Below, in pieces: positions 19,465 to 31,977 of a stretch of 64,000 bases of DNA. Position 1 is the first letter of the stretch. Each line of letters starts with the position of its first letter. Both the position numbers and the translations under genes were made by a program. The stretch comes from Haematococcus lacustris. Its lineage: Eukaryota > Chlorophyta > Chlorophyceae > Chlamydomonadales > Haematococcaceae. Location of the stretch: contig JASKMD010000013.1 in assembly GCA_030144725.1 (NCBI GenBank), forward strand, positions 2,566,322-2,630,321, in the 5' to 3' direction. Under the pieces are notes generated by a model. The model saw only the letters and a list, made by a program, of their open reading frames with translations, ran no database searches and was not told the origin of the DNA.

Positions 19465-22421
19465 TTTTTTTTTTTTCATGGAGGAGCATTACAAGAGAGA
19501 GAGTAAGACTAAGGAAAAGAAGAAAAGAGAAGACTACATCAAACAAGGTTCCCCCATACACGATCCCCAAGCACCCCATCCAAAAACACAGCGGCCCACA
19601 CACCCCAAGGAAAAGTTCACACACCCCAAGCAAAGGTCCACACAACCCAAGCACCCCCCTAACTAGGACAACGTCAAGACACTCCCCCACACCAACGCCC
19701 TCCACCCTAGCTCTACATACCTCCCCAGACCCTCCCCACAAAACTACCCACACGAGCCTAAGCCCCGCCCCTCGACCTGAAACCTAGACCCCTACCCCCA
19801 ACGCTCAAACCAAGACCACCTAAGCCCCCGGTCCCCTGACACCCAGACAACCCCCCGAAGCCTAGCCCCCACCAGCAACCCTGCGGCTCAGGCTGGCTCG
19901 ACGGGGAAGGGGACGGGCCACTGCAAGGAGAGGCGAACCACTAGCTCTCCCCCCCCTTGCGCCCTGCCCTCCCCCTGCCTAGGCCTCCCTGCTGCCCTCT
20001 CCTCCTCCACTCCTCCTGCCCCAACCCTCCCCTCTGCCCCCTCCTGCTCTCCCCTCCGCTCCCTCCTGGGCTGCTTGGCAAACCAGCCCCCCGACGCCTC
20101 GGGCCACAGCTGGTCGAAGTGGGCAGCGTCCAGCTCCGGGTCCTTTCCCTTGAACCAGGTGGAGGGCACAGCGCCGCAAAGGCCCACGCGGATGTCCCTC
20201 CCCACCCGATGCCAGTCACGCTTGACGGCCGTGGTGAGGGTGGAGATGACCTCCTCCACTACCCGACTCGCCACCTGCTGTGGCCGCAGGGCTGTAGCGG
20301 CTCCTGAGCTGCGGAGGCGCCACACTGCGCCCAGGTAGGCAACGCGCAGCCGCAGCCACAGCAGGCTGTCAGGGGGCTGGAAGGGGGGGGCCTCGCCACG
20401 GGTGGGGCGACCACTGAGGAGCAGCATGGCGTCGCCTGAGGGGGGGCGGGTGCCTGTGAGGCGGCCGTACATGTCCAGCACCCACTCCCGGGCTGGGACC
20501 ACGGCGGGGCAGGTCAGGAAGGCGTGGGTGAGAGTCTCCAGGTGCCCCGGCTGGCAGAAGCGGCAGGCGGACGAACCCGGGGCAGCCGCCCCCTTGAGGA
20601 TGTGACCCCACAAGGCACCGACCATGAGGCTGGCGTGAAGCACCCGCCAGGCCACGATGACGTGCTCCCGACGGAGGGTGGGGTCTAGCAGCTCCTTCCA
20701 CACCTTCGCACACGGCTGGCCCGCCTGAACACCCACAGCCAGCTGGTCCACGGTGTCGGCCCGGGGAGCGGGCTGAGCAACTGGCTGCCTGCCCCCACGC
20801 CGCTGCTGGGCCTCCAGCTGCCGCTCAGCCTGCTGGGCCGCCCTCATCTGCGGCGAGGGTCGCTAGTGCGCCCTGGCGGAGGTGTCAAGCCAGCGAGGCG
20901 GTTGGCTGCCCTGCACCTCCTCGGGGAGCCGCTCCTCCACATCCCTGCCCTGCTGCTCCCGCTCCCCCGCTGCCCCCTGGCCTACCACCTGCTGCGCGCT
21001 GGCCTCCCACTTGAGCTCCAGCTCCTCCAGGGCTCCATCAGCCACCGCTGCCACCTCCGGTTCGCCCGCTGCCCGAGGGGGGCGCACACCCCACAGCGCA
21101 TGCCACAGGCCCCCACTGGGTGGGTAGAGGGGGTCGGCACTGACGCGCTGGAGCTGGTGGAGGCGCACCCTGGCATGCTTGACAGAGAAGTCCAGCAGGG
21201 TGGTGGTGCCCATGCCCCACACCCTGAGGGTCCAGCTGCAGGTGAGCCCAGGGGCGCAAGAGCCACTCCTCCTTAGGACAGGTGCCAGTCCCCTCCTCAG
21301 CAAGGTCGGCAGCCTGCCCGCCCGCCCCGCCCCCTGCTCCCCTACGCCCTCCACCTCCTACACGCCCTCGCCCCTGCCCCCGCCCTGACCCCTTGCCCGC
21401 CCCCCTCCCCTGCCCACCCCCCTGGCTCCTCCTTGCTCCTGCCCCTGAGCCTGTTCCTGCGCCACGTGACCCTGGGCGGGTAGAGGGCGGAGGTGGGGGC
21501 TCGCTCCTCCGGAGTCAGCCTGTAGCTGGGCGTGTTGAGCGAGGCCACCGCTGCTGGCTCCCATGGCGCCCCCTCCTCCGCCCAGAATGCCCCTAGGGGC
21601 CCCTGCCCTGTGGGTTCGAGTGGGTAGAGGCGGCCGTTGGGGCCCACCCAGTGGTAGGGCAGCAGCATGGGGGTGCGCCGCATCACAAACCCCACCCCTG
21701 GCCCAACCCTAGGCACTGCCAAACCGGCTGTGGAGGCTGCAGGCGGTCCACCATGCCCTGCCAGGGCTCGGGGAGGCAAGCCCTGACCAGGTCAGCAGTC
21801 CAGCGGGGCTCCCACTCCAGCTGGGGGCTATGCAGGGCCTCCCTCACGTGGCGGACGTGGGTCCAACCCTGCTTAGCTGCTGCCTCCCTAGCTGCTGGGT
21901 TCATGCGGACTTGCGCGTTGTACCACAGCGGTTCCGCCAGCACCGAGAACTAGGACTGGCTAGCAGAGGGCACCGCACGCAATGGCTTGAGCTCAGCCAG
22001 GGCCGCCACGTGAGCTTGCAGCCGCGGGCTAATGCCTCGCGAGGGGGGGGCGGTGGGGTCGGTGATGACCCACGTGCTGAGGCCGTGGGAGGGGTCTGCC
22101 AGCAGGCTGTGGTCAGAGGCTGCCAGGGAGAGGAGGCCCTACACCACGAGGCTGCGAGTCAGCTGGGGCTGCCTAGGGATGGGCACAGGGCCAGGTGGGC
22201 CCGCATCAAGCAGGGCCTGGCCATACGTGCCCAGCACTTCCTGCATGCCCAGCGCCGCGCGCAGCGTGATCTGCAGCAGCGCAGGGAGAAGGCGGGGGCA
22301 GTGGCCAGGGCTCATCTCGTGCGGCAGCTGGTGCGGGTGGAGCGAGAGGGGGAGGCTGAGGTGCAGGCGGCGCAGCACCTAGGAGAGGCCGCAGCCCTGG
22401 CGGGTGTGGGGGCGAGGGAGC
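19465..22421 (-). mobile_element. L1-like LINE copy B, 5'-inverted, recombinant of A and C
   Basis: Same architecture as A (T run 19465-19476, 3' UTR to 19887, ORF2 tail 19888-20847, inverted 5' piece 22133-22421). Left of about 20696 it matches copy C, including a 3' UTR lacking the 25 bp present in A. Right of about 20745 it matches copy A. The switch point lies within the ORF2 C-terminal region. Confidence 0.85.
19888..22132 (-). pseudogene. LINE ORF2 C-terminal part, copy B (broken)
   Basis: Carries the same nonsense codons as A at the equivalents of 17911 and 18994. The 319-codon C-terminal frame (19888-20847) with the zinc motif is intact; the rest is interrupted. Confidence 0.8.
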
Positions 22422-22846
22422 TTTTTTTTTTTTTTCATGGAGGAGCATTACAAGAGAGAGAGTAAGACTAAGGAAAAGAAGAAAAGAGAAGACTACATCA
22501 AACAAGGTTCCCCCATACACGATCCCCAAGCACCCCATCCAAAAACACAGCGGCCCACACACCCCAAGGAAAAGTTCACACACCCCAAGCAAAGGTCCAC
22601 ACAACCCAAGCACCCCCCTAACTAGGACAACGTCAAGACACTCCCCCACACCAACGCCCTCCACCCTAGCTCTACATACCTCCCCAGACCCTCCCCACAA
22701 AACTACCCACACGAGCCTAAGCCCCGCCCCTCGACCTGAAACCTAGACCCCTACCCCCAACGCTCAAACCAAGACCACCTAAGCCCCCGGTCCCCTGACA
22801 CCCAGACAACCCCCCGAAGCCTAGCCCCCACCAGCAACCCTGCGGC

Positions 22847-25800
22847 TCAGGCTGGCTCGACGGGGAAGGGGACGGGCCACTGCAAGGAGAGGCGAACCAC
22901 TAGCTCTCCCCCCCCTTGCGCCCTGCCCTCCCCCTGCCTAGGCCTCCCTGCTGCCCTCTCCTCCTCCACTCCTCCTGCCCCAACCCTCCCCTCTGCCCCC
23001 TCCTGCTCTCCCCTCCGCTCCCTCCTGGGCTGCTTGGCAAACCAGCCCCCCGACGCCTCGGGCCACAGCTGGTCGAAGTGGGCAGCGTCCAGCTCCGGGT
23101 CCTTTCCCTTGAACCAGGTGGAGGGCACAGCGCCGCAAAGGCCCACGCGGATGTCCCTCCCCACCCGATGCCAGTCACGCTTGACGGCCGTGGTGAGGGT
23201 GGAGATGACCTCCTCCACTACCCGACTCGCCACCTGCTGTGGCCGCAGGGCTGTAGCGGCTCCTGAGCTGCGGAGGCGCCACACTGCGCCCAGGTAGGCA
23301 ACGCGCAGCCGCAGCCACAGCAGGCTGTCAGGGGGCTGGAAGGGGGGGGCCTCGCCACGGGTGGGGCGACCACTGAGGAGCAGCATGGCGTCGCCTGAGG
23401 GGGGGCGGGTGCCTAGTGAGGCGGCCGTACATGTCCAGCACCCACTCCCGGGCTGGGACCACGGCGGGGCAGGTCAGGAAGGCGTGGGTGAGAGTCTCCA
23501 GGTGCCCCGGCTGGCAGAAGCGGCAGGCGGACGAACCCGGGGCAGCCGCCCCCTTGAGGATGTGACCCCACAAGGCACCGACCATGAGGCTGGCGTGAAG
23601 CACCCGCCAGGCCACGATGACGTGCTCCCGACGGAGGGTGGGGTCTAGCAGCTCCTTCCACACCTTCGCACACGGCTGGCCCGCCTGAACACCCACAGCC
23701 AGCAGGTCCACGGTGTCGGCCCGGGGAGCGGGCTGAGCAACTGGCTGCCTGCCCCCACGCCGCTGCTGGGCCTCCAGCTGCCGCTCAGCCTGCTGGGCCG
23801 CCCTCATCCTGCGGCGAGGGTCGCTAGTGCGCCCTGGCGGAGGTGTCAAGCCAGCGAGGCGGTTGGCTGCCCTGCACCTCCTCGGGGAGCCGCTCCTCCA
23901 CATCCCTGCCCTGCTGCTCCCGCTCCCCCGCTGCCCCCTGGCCTACCACCTGCTGCGCGCTGGCCTCCCACTTGAGCTCCAGCTCCCTCCAGGGCTCCAT
24001 CAGCCACCGCTGCCACCTCCGGTTCGCCCGCTGCCCGAGGGGGGCGCACACCCCACAGCGCATGGCCACAGGCCCCCACCTGGGTGGGTAGAGGGGGTCG
24101 GCACTGACGCGCTGGAGCTGGTGGAGGCGCACCCTGGCATGCTTGACCGAGAAGTCCAGGAGGGTGGTGGTGCCCATGCCCCACACCCTGAGGGTCCAGC
24201 TGCAGGTGAGCCCAGGGGCGCAAGAGCCACTCCTCCTTAGGCCAGGTGCCAGGCCCCTCGTCAGCAAGGTCGGCAGCCTGCCCTCCCGCCCCGCCTCCTG
24301 CTCCCCTACGCCCTCCACCTCCTCCACGCCCTCGCCCCCTGCCCCCGCCCCGCCCCCTTGCCCGCCCCCCTCCCCTGCCCACCGCCCTGGCTCCTCCTTG
24401 CTCCTGCCCCTGAGCCTGCTCCTGCGCCACGTGACGCTGGGCGGGTAGAGGGCGGAGGTGGGTGGCTCGCTCCTCCGGAGTCAGCCTGTAGCTGGGCGTG
24501 TTGAGTCGAGGCCACCGCAGCTGGCTCCCAGGTCGCCCCCTCCCTCCGCTGTGGCTGTGGGTCAGAGGCTGCCAGGGACGAACCCGGGGCGACCAGAGCT
24601 GGGCCAGCATCTTCGCCAGCATGGCCGTGCTGGTGACCCCCAGGTCGGGAAGCCCCACCCCTCCTTCCCCCCGGGGCATCACGCAGATGGCCTTGCTAGG
24701 GTAGAGGCGGCTGCTGTTGGGGCTGCGCTCCTGGGGCAGGTCTGAGGCTGCCACAAAGCGGTTGACAGCCGCGGCCATGGCTTGCGTCAGAGGAGCGGAG
24801 GGCTGCACAAAAGCCATTTGGTAGATGGACTTGGAGGCCAGGCACTGCTGTGCCACCTGCACCCGCCCCAGGAGGTTGAGGCCTTGGGGCCGCCAAGGGA
24901 GGGAGGCTGCCATCATGGCCGCCGCCGCCCCACCGAAGGCGGCCTCGCTGGTGGCAGCGTAGGAGGCCGCCCCAAGAGGGACCCCCAGGTGGCGCACGGG
25001 CACCCCCGCTCGGACAGCTGGGATGACCACCTCCGGCTCCTGCTCCCCACCCTGCTCCTGCCCGCCCGGCTGCTGCCCTTGCCCGCCACCTTCCCCCAGC
25101 CCACCCCCTAGCCCCTGCTCGCCCACCTGCCCCTGCCCGCCCCCTTCCCCCCCGTCACCCCCCCTTCCTCCCCTCCCCGCCCCCTCGGGGCCTGAGCCCT
25201 CCTGGTTGCCCGGCCCAGGCTCTGGCTGGGCGCACGGCAGGGCTGAGCTCTTGCTCACGCTCAGCGCAGGGCCCCCAGCGGCGCGGAACAGGCCCAGGGC
25301 CTCCACAACCACCTTCCCGTCTCTGACCCGATCGAGCACCACGATGGTGAGGTCGTCCGCATACTCCTTGGAGGGGAGCGCGGGGGTCAGGGCGGCCCTG
25401 TGCATGGCCAGAGGGCTGGAGGGGATGGTGGGGGTGCTGATGCGGCCTGCCAGCTGGAGCGAGCTGAGGTAGCTGACCAGCGGCTGAAGCACGATGCACC
25501 AGTAGAGCGGGGAGGCCCCGCTGCCCTGCAGCAGCCCCGACGCAAGGGGGAAGCTGTCGGTGAGGTGGCCGTTGACCAGCACCTGGCTCGTGGCCCCCCG
25601 GTGCAGCAGCTGAGCCCAGCGCACATGCCCCTCCCGGCAGAACCCCATGGCCTCCATCGTGTCCTGGAGCAAGCCCCAGGACACGTTGTCATAGGCACCC
25701 GCCAGGTCCAGCAACAACAGCCAGGCTGGGCTGCCCCGCTGCTGCAGGTACTCCAGCAGGCCTAGGTGGAACTGCACGCTGTCGCTGATGTCCCTGCCCA

Positions 25801-27694
25801 GGATGAAGGCGGACTGAGAGGGGGACACCAGCAGGTCCAAGGGCAGCTGCAGCCGGTCCTCCACTGCCCTGGCCACCAGGCGCACGTCGCAGTTGAGGAG
25901 CGTGATGGGGCGGTAGCCGGCCACCTGGTCCCTCGGCTTGCCAGCCTTGGGCACGAGGGTGATGATGCCTGTCAGGAACTCAGCCAGGGGGGCAGGGTCA
26001 GCGGTGTCTGCCAGGGCCTCTCGCAACATGGCCCGCAGCGGCCGCCCCAGCTCCACCCACAGCCGGTCATAGACCTCCATGGGCAGTCCATCTAACCCCG
26101 GGGCCTTGCTGTGCGCGCAGCCCTGCAGAGCCCGGCCCAGCTCCTCCTCTGAAAGCATAGGGATGCCATCGGGGCCCTCGGCAGCCCTGGCCTGGGTGGG
26201 GGTGAGGTGGGAGGTGAGGCTGCCCAGCAGCGTGGCGCGCGCAGCTGTGTCCACCGGCTTGGCTGCGTAGACACCGGTGGGCTCGGCAGCTGAGTAGTGC
26301 TGCTGGAAAGCCCTGCACGCTGCCTTCACCCCGGCCGGCGTGGTAAGGTCTGCTGGCTGACCTGGCTGGCCGGGGAGCTGGAGAGAGGAGATGAGGGTGG
26401 GGGTGTGCGCGGGCTGGTCGCGATGGTAGAAGTAGAAGGAGGAGCGGTCGCCGTAGTACTGGTCGAGGACTGCGCTGGCCAGCAGGGATTGCTGGGCCCC
26501 CTGCTCCCTCGCCCCCACACCCGCCAGGGCTGCGGCCTCTCCCAGGTGCTGCGCCGCCTGCACCTCAGCCTCCCCCTCTCGCTCCACCCGCACCAGCTGC
26601 CGCACGAGGTGAGCCCTGGCCACTGCTGCCGCCTTCTCCCTGCGCTGCTGCAGGTCACGCTGCGCGCGGCGCTGGGCCCGCAGGAAGTGCTGGGCACGCA
26701 TGGCCAGGCCCTGCTTGATGCGGGCCCACCTGGCCCTGTGCCCATCCCTAGGCAGCCCCAGCTGACTCGCAGCCTCGTGGTGATGTGCCTCCGCCTGTAG
26801 GAAGTCCTTGAGGCAGTCCAGCAGGTCAGGGTTGTCGAGGTGGGCGGGGTGCAGCTGCCAGGGAGCGGGGACGGTGAGAGGCAGGTCGGGGGGGCACACT
26901 GCCACTGACACGGGCCGGTGGTCGGTGGGCACTGGCAGCACCCCTTGGATGGCGCTGTCCATCTGCCACTGCACCAGCTCCTCCGAGATGTACCACCGGT
27001 CGAGGCGCGCACCCGTCTGCCAACGCTCGCTGAAGTGGGTGAGGTCTCTCTTGGAGGGGTGCAGATGGCGCCACGGGTCCACCAGACCCCGCTCACCCAC
27101 CAGCTGCCGCAGCTGCTCCGCCCCCTGGCCCCGGCTGCCCACCCAGGCCTCCCCATGCTGCGAGCCCTGCGGGATGCCCACTCTGTCCACGGGGGCTAAG
27201 ATGCAGTTGAAGTCGCCCCCCATGAGGAGGAGGCGGCGGTCGGCGGCTGGCGGGAGGCAAGCGGGGAGGCACTCTGCGTAGAACGCTGGCCGCTCTGCCT
27301 GCTGCGCCGGGGCGTACACGCACACTAGGGACACCGGCCTGCCTGCGAGCTCCCCGTCTACCCGCAGCACCCGCCCCTGGGCCCCCTCTGCCTGCAGCTG
27401 CACCTGGGTGCACCCCCGGAGGATGGTGGAGGGCTTGACCAACACCAGACAGCCTTGGGAGCTGCCGGTGCCAGGGGTGTAAAACCACTGCCCCCGCCAG
27501 GCGGGCTTGGCCCCCGAGTGGGCTTCTGCCCACTGCCACACGCTCTCCGCCCTATGGCACTCTTGGAGGAACACCACTTGCGCCGGGCTGTCAGCGGCCC
27601 AGTCAAGCAGGGCCTGCAGTTTGTGCGGCTGGGCAAGGCCCTGCACGTTGAGGGTGACTGCCAAGAATCTGGCGGCCACACCTGGGCGCTGCAT
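22847..27694 (-). pseudogene. LINE ORF2: APE endonuclease + reverse transcriptase + zinc motif, damaged
   Basis: Would nick target DNA and reverse-transcribe the element RNA at the nick. The start is ATG at 27694, two bases after the ORF1 stop. The endonuclease (about residues 1-275) shows NVQGL, QECH, GGDFN and DHRPV. The RT (about residues 500-830) shows SKAPGLDGLPMEVY, YRPITLLN, LDLAGAYDNVSW and the catalytic YADD at 25352-25363. The C-terminal CRFC...HAFLTC motif lies near 23490-23545. Breaks: a deletion of roughly 170 codons relative to copy D at about 24530, a frameshift near 23990, TAG at about 23822 and a one-base insertion near 23415. Confidence 0.9.
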
Positions 27695-27696
27695 GG

Positions 27697-30600
27697 CTAG
27701 TCCTGGCTTGCCCCCGCGCGGGCTACGCGTGTGTAGAGGAGGGTGGGTGGGCTGGGAAGGGGAGGCGGACCGGGCAAAGGGGGTGGGCCGGGGATAGGGG
27801 CTGGAGTGGCCTCAATGCAGGCCAACTTGGCCCCCGGGCGGCGCAGGCGGACCCGAGGCTCACGGGAATAGATGGCCAGCGGGGGCCGCAGGGGCAGAGG
27901 ACCGAGCTGCTCGACCTCCTCCCCAGGCTGAGCTGCCTGCTCGGGCTGCTGCCGCTTAGGCACCCTCAACCTCCCCTCCCGGGGCCCTGCTGACTCAACT
28001 ACAGGGCTATCACAGGAGGCCCCCAGCGAGCTGGCCAGGCTAGCAGAGGGGCTGAGCAACCCGTAGCGGCGCACGTGTGGGGACCCATGGCCAAGCTGCG
28101 CAGCACGCTGCCTGCCAGCTTGCTGGTGCCCTGCACGCCGTGCCTCCCACTCCTCAGAGCTGGAACCGGAAGAGGGAATGCCATACCGGCGCCGGCTAGG
28201 CCCCCCTCTGGCTGGCTGGGTAGCTGGCTGCGTGTTGCCTCGCCTCGACCTACACTGAGCCACCCGCTGCCGCTCCTCCCGCCTAGCCCTCCTGTCATCC
28301 GGGGAGGGGCGCGGAGGTGCCCTCGCGGCGGTGTCAAGCCAGCGGGGAGGCTGACTACCCTGCAGCTCACCGGGCCCAACCCGCACCGTGCCGAGCCGGG
28401 TGCCCAGCCCGGTGGAGGGACCAAGCTCCTGGGCTGGGAGATGGGCAACTGCGCCAGGCCCCGTGACCTCCGTGCGGCAAGAGGCGGTGGGGGCCGCTGC
28501 CTCGGCGTCCATGGGGTCAAGGGAGGGAGAGCTGGCGGAAGGTTCCCCACCCACCCACTGCCCGGCTGCGGCTAGGCCCCTAGCTGTGGCATCTCTCAGC
28601 TTACGGGCAGCGAGCTTGCCCTTGGAGGCCAGCACCGCGCCCTTCAAGAGGGCCTTGCCCAGCAACCCCAAGTGCCCCGGGGAGCGCGGAGAGGCTGATG
28701 GGGGAATACCGGCAAGGGAGCCAGTGGCAACAGACCCCTCAAGAGGCACGGGATGGACAGCGGGAGGAATAACAAGGGGGGGAGGGGCGGCCCAAGGGGG
28801 GTTCAGGGGGGCAGAGAGCTGCTGGGGGGAAAGAGGGATGTGGGGGAGATGCACCCCTCGGGGTGGGACAGAGCAAGGCGCATACGCTCGGGACACAAAA
28901 GCCCCCTGGGCGCTGGGCTGGAAGGTGGTGGGCGTTGGAAAGAGGGTAGAGAGCACGGGTCGGGTGAGGCGTGGGCGATCCAAAACCATCGGAGAAGGCA
29001 CGTCCCCAGCCCTAGCCCCAGCCCCAGCCCCAGCCCCAGCCCCAGCCCCAGCCCCAGCCCCAGCCCCAGCCCCAGCCCCAGCCCCAGCCCCAGCCCCAGC
29101 CCCAGCCCCAGCCCCAGCCCCAGCCCCAGCCCCAGCCCCAGCCCCAGCCCCAGCCCCAGCCCCAGCCCCAGCCCCAGCCCCAGCCCCAGCCCCAGCCCCA
29201 GCCCCAGCCCCAGCCCCAGCCCCAGCCCCAGCCCCAGCCCCAGCCCCAGCCCCAGCCCCAGCCCCAGCCCCAGCCCCAACCCCAGCCCCAGCCCCAGCCC
29301 CAGCCCCAGCCCCAGCCCCAGCCCCAGCCCCAGCCCCAGCCCGCTGCTGCTGCTGGTGCCGCTGCTGCTGCTGCTGCTGTTGCCGGTGCTGTTGCCGCTG
29401 CTGCTGCTGCTGTTGCTGTTGCTGCTGCGCTACAGGCACCAACCACGCCCCCTCTGTGCCAGCAGTGCCACCCCCTGCTGAGGTGCGCTGGTGAGGTGTG
29501 ACGGCAGCCTGGGGCTGACTAGCTGTGATAGCCCTGCCGTCCAGCGACTGTGCCCCTCCGCAGTCGGGCCTAGAGGCCTCGTCTTGGGTAGAAGCGGGTG
29601 AGGCTGAGGGGGAGGGGAGGAGAGCTGATAGCAGCTCCGGCTGAGGGACAAGGGTGCTCCTACCGGCTCGGAGGGCCCTGCTAGCGGCGGAGAACACGAC
29701 GGCTAGAGCCTTGCCCCCCACATCCCCCGACTTACCTCCGGTGGAGTTGGTCATGTCCATGCGGGGAAGAAGGGACCTCCTGCCTCGTGTAGGAGCTGCT
29801 GCACCGCCAAGCTGGCAAGGCCGGCTCGCGGGCCCCTGACCAGTGGAGGGGGCGGCTGGGCTGCTCGGCGACAGACCCTGCGCCTCCTTTTCCCCCGGCT
29901 GCGCTGACTCACCCCTTGAGCACACCCGGGCAGCCCAGGACGGGCCCAGCCACAGAGTCCCCCCAGAAAGCTCTGCTGTAGCTGGTCCCCAAGAGCTATC
30001 GAACCGGGAAGGCCTTCCACGGGGCGGAGCAGACGGGTGGATCCCGAGACCCTTGAGCCCTGGCCCTCTAGCCCCTGACTCATCCCCTGCCCCCGCTACA
30101 GCCTCTTTCCCCGCCGCTCCCACCCCAGGGCTGTGCTGCTGCTGCTGCTGCTGGGCCACCTGGGCGCCCTGCGCCAACCGGGCCCCCTCATCCCCAGCTG
30201 TGCCACCCCCATCTGAGGTGCGCTGGAGGGGGGCGGCAGCAGCTGAGGCAGGGTCAGGGTCCCGGGAGGTAGGGCTGTGCTGCTGCCGCTGCTGGGCCAC
30301 CTGGGCGCCCTGCGCCACCCGGGCCCCCTCATCCCCAGCTGTGCCACCCCCATCTGAGGTGCGCTGGAGGGGGGCGGCAGCAGCTGAGGCAGGGTCAGGG
30401 TCCCGGGAGGTAGGGCTGTGCTGCTGCCGCTGCTGGGCCACCTGGGCGCCCTGCGCCACCCGGGCCCCCTCATCCCCAGCCGTGCCACCCCCAACTGAGG
30501 TGCGCTGGAGGGGGGCGGCAGCAGCTGAGGCAGGGTCAGGGTCCCGGGAGGTGGGGCTGTGCTGCTGCCGCTGCTGGGCCACCTGGGCGCCCTGCGCCAC

Positions 30601-31977
30601 CCGGGCCCCCTCATCCCCAGCTGTGCCACCCCCATCTGAGGTGCGCTGGAGGGGGTCGGCAGCAGCTGAGGGAGGGTGAGGGAGGGTGAGGGTGGGTGAG
30701 GGAGGGTGAGGGAGGGTGAGGGAGGGAGGGAGGGAGGGTGAGGGTGAGGGAGGGGGAGGGGGGGGAGGTTGAGCAAGGGTGTCACCTGGTGGTTGGGTAT
30801 GGGGCTGGGCAGGGGGTGGAGGGGGAGATAGAGCAGGTGGGTCACCTGGTGGCTGGGCAGGGGTAGGTGGGGGGGGTTGAGCAGGGGGAGGTGGGGGAGG
30901 TTGAGCAGGGGGGGGCGGGGGAGGATGAACGGGGGGTCCACCAGGAGGCTGGGCTGGTGGCTGGGCAGGGGGTTGGGGAGGAGGATAGGCAGGGGGAGGC
31001 GGGGGAGGTGGAGCAGGGGGGTCACCTGGTGGCTGGGCAGGGGCCTGAGCAGGGGGGGGTCCTTGGTCGAGCAGAGGCTGTGTGTCCCCCCACAGCTGCA
31101 GGATCTGCAGCTTGCCCCAGCCAGTAGGAGTGGCATACACCTCAGGCAGCAGGGCTAGCTTTGGGTCCCCTAGAGGGGGCACCACGACAGCCTCCACTAT
31201 GGCCCCGTTACCTCCAGGCGACCCCCAGAAACTGCTTGTGCGGGAATGGGCACCCAGCCGCTCGCTGAGCACGACTGCTGTGTGCAGGTCCAGGGCCTCC
31301 GGCAAGCCCGCTGTTGGGGCCGGGCTGACCTTGTACCCCACTGCCTTGAGCACCCCCTCTACCAGACCCTCCCTAGACGCCAGGGGGTAGTGGTGGTGGA
31401 AGACCAGCTTGACTGCACCTGGGGGGGGGCCATGGTCCATGGGCTCCACGGGCACACGCACGTTCCGGCCAAAGAGAGGCATCTCCAACCACGGCTGGGA
31501 GATGAACTGGGAGTCCAAGGCCCTTCCCTCCATGCTGGCTGCATCATGCACGACCACCAAGCTGTAGAGGGGGTGGCCTGCAGTGTGGAGGGTGGAGAGG
31601 GAGGCAACAGCACTGCCATGCCGCTGTTTGTGAGCCAGCAGGGCTGTGCTGCAAGTCTCTGCGAGAGCCCAGGCATCTTCATAAGGGGCAGGCAGCAGGG
31701 GGTTAAGCTGTTGGAGCCGCAGCAGCTCCTTGCTGGCGACGCGCCCGATTGGCATGAGCCATGCCATGGGCCCGCCGACCAGGGGCTCAAAAAGGGGAGG
31801 GCATGGGTCCCGGGACAAGAGAGGGGCCCGGGACCACGCAAAGTGCCGAAAAACAGGCACAAGCTGCTGCGATCTGCAGCTGGCCTCCATGACGCGATAA
31901 GCCGAAGCAACCTGGAGGGCCACAGGCGCAGGCAACACGCGAGCTTGAGACGGGCACAAACTAAGGGTCAAGCGCAC
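27697..31977 (-). CDS. LINE ORF1 protein (1426 aa, low complexity)
   Basis: ORF1 proteins of L1-type LINEs bind the element RNA; that role is assumed here from position only. The N-terminal 300 residues are normal in composition (for example [36 protein letters not shown]) and may be the RNA-binding part, though I do not recognise a fold. Then come a Pro-rich region, a 47-residue tandem repeat (3.7 copies), a Gln-rich stretch, a Gly-Ala dipeptide run of about 110 residues and a basic C-terminus. No CCHC knuckle is visible. A 50-residue part of the C-terminus resembles a segment of ORF2. The frame is open from end to end although ORF2 is broken. Confidence 0.8.
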   Translation of the reverse strand: MRLTLSLCPSQARVLPAPVALQVASAYRVMEASCRSQQLVPVFRHFAWSRAPLLSRDPCPPLFEPLVGGPMAWLMPIGRVASKELLRLQQLNPLLPAPYEDAWALAETCSTALLAHKQRHGSAVASLSTLHTAGHPLYSLVVVHDAASMEGRALDSQFISQPWLEMPLFGRNVRVPVEPMDHGPPPGAVKLVFHHHYPLASREGLVEGVLKAVGYKVSPAPTAGLPEALDLHTAVVLSERLGAHSRTSSFWGSPGGNGAIVEAVVVPPLGDPKLALLPEVYATPTGWGKLQILQLWGDTQPLLDQGPPPAQAPAQPPGDPPAPPPPPPPAYPPPQPPAQPPAQPPGGPPVHPPPPPPAQPPPPPPAQPPPPTPAQPPGDPPALSPPPPPAQPHTQPPGDTLAQPPPPPPPSPSPSLPPSLTLPHPPSPTLTLPHPPSAAADPLQRTSDGGGTAGDEGARVAQGAQVAQQRQQHSPTSRDPDPASAAAAPLQRTSVGGGTAGDEGARVAQGAQVAQQRQQHSPTSRDPDPASAAAAPLQRTSDGGGTAGDEGARVAQGAQVAQQRQQHSPTSRDPDPASAAAAPLQRTSDGGGTAGDEGARLAQGAQVAQQQQQQHSPGVGAAGKEAVAGAGDESGARGPGLKGLGIHPSAPPRGRPSRFDSSWGPATAELSGGTLWLGPSWAARVCSRGESAQPGEKEAQGLSPSSPAAPSTGQGPASRPCQLGGAAAPTRGRRSLLPRMDMTNSTGGKSGDVGGKALAVVFSAASRALRAGRSTLVPQPELLSALLPSPSASPASTQDEASRPDCGGAQSLDGRAITASQPQAAVTPHQRTSAGGGTAGTEGAWLVPVAQQQQQQQQQQRQQHRQQQQQQQRHQQQQRAGAGAGAGAGAGAGAGAGAGVGAGAGAGAGAGAGAGAGAGAGAGAGAGAGAGAGAGAGAGAGAGAGAGAGAGAGAGAGAGAGAGAGAGAGAGAGAGAGAGAGAGAGAGARAGDVPSPMVLDRPRLTRPVLSTLFPTPTTFQPSAQGAFVSRAYAPCSVPPRGVHLPHIPLSPQQLSAPLNPPWAAPPPLVIPPAVHPVPLEGSVATGSLAGIPPSASPRSPGHLGLLGKALLKGAVLASKGKLAARKLRDATARGLAAAGQWVGGEPSASSPSLDPMDAEAAAPTASCRTEVTGPGAVAHLPAQELGPSTGLGTRLGTVRVGPGELQGSQPPRWLDTAARAPPRPSPDDRRARREERQRVAQCRSRRGNTQPATQPARGGPSRRRYGIPSSGSSSEEWEARRAGHQQAGRQRAAQLGHGSPHVRRYGLLSPSASLASSLGASCDSPVVESAGPREGRLRVPKRQQPEQAAQPGEEVEQLGPLPLRPPLAIYSREPRVRLRRPGAKLACIEATPAPIPGPPPLPGPPPLPSPPTLLYTRVARAGASQD
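29009..29340 (-). repeat. (GGGGCT)n hexanucleotide run inside LINE ORF1
   Basis: About 55 hexamers, one interrupted near 29278, encoding alternating Gly-Ala on the - strand. The length is a multiple of 3, so it can expand without breaking the frame. Confidence 0.95.
30126..30672 (-). repeat. 141-bp tandem repeat inside LINE ORF1
   Basis: Nearly four copies of a 141-bp unit (47 codons, including [20 protein letters not shown]). Units differ by a few bases only. Confidence 0.9.

Noticed and set aside
18873..19787. + strand frame of 304 codons in LINE copy A as a separate gene
   Set aside because: It is antisense to ORF2 and then enters the inverted ORF2 segment; an artefact of the inversion.
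29012..29446. Open frames of Gly-Leu, Trp-Gly, Pro-Ser or Ala-Pro repeats over the hexamer run
   Set aside because: Alternative frames of the repeat inside LINE ORF1; only the Gly-Ala frame belongs to a long normal ORF.
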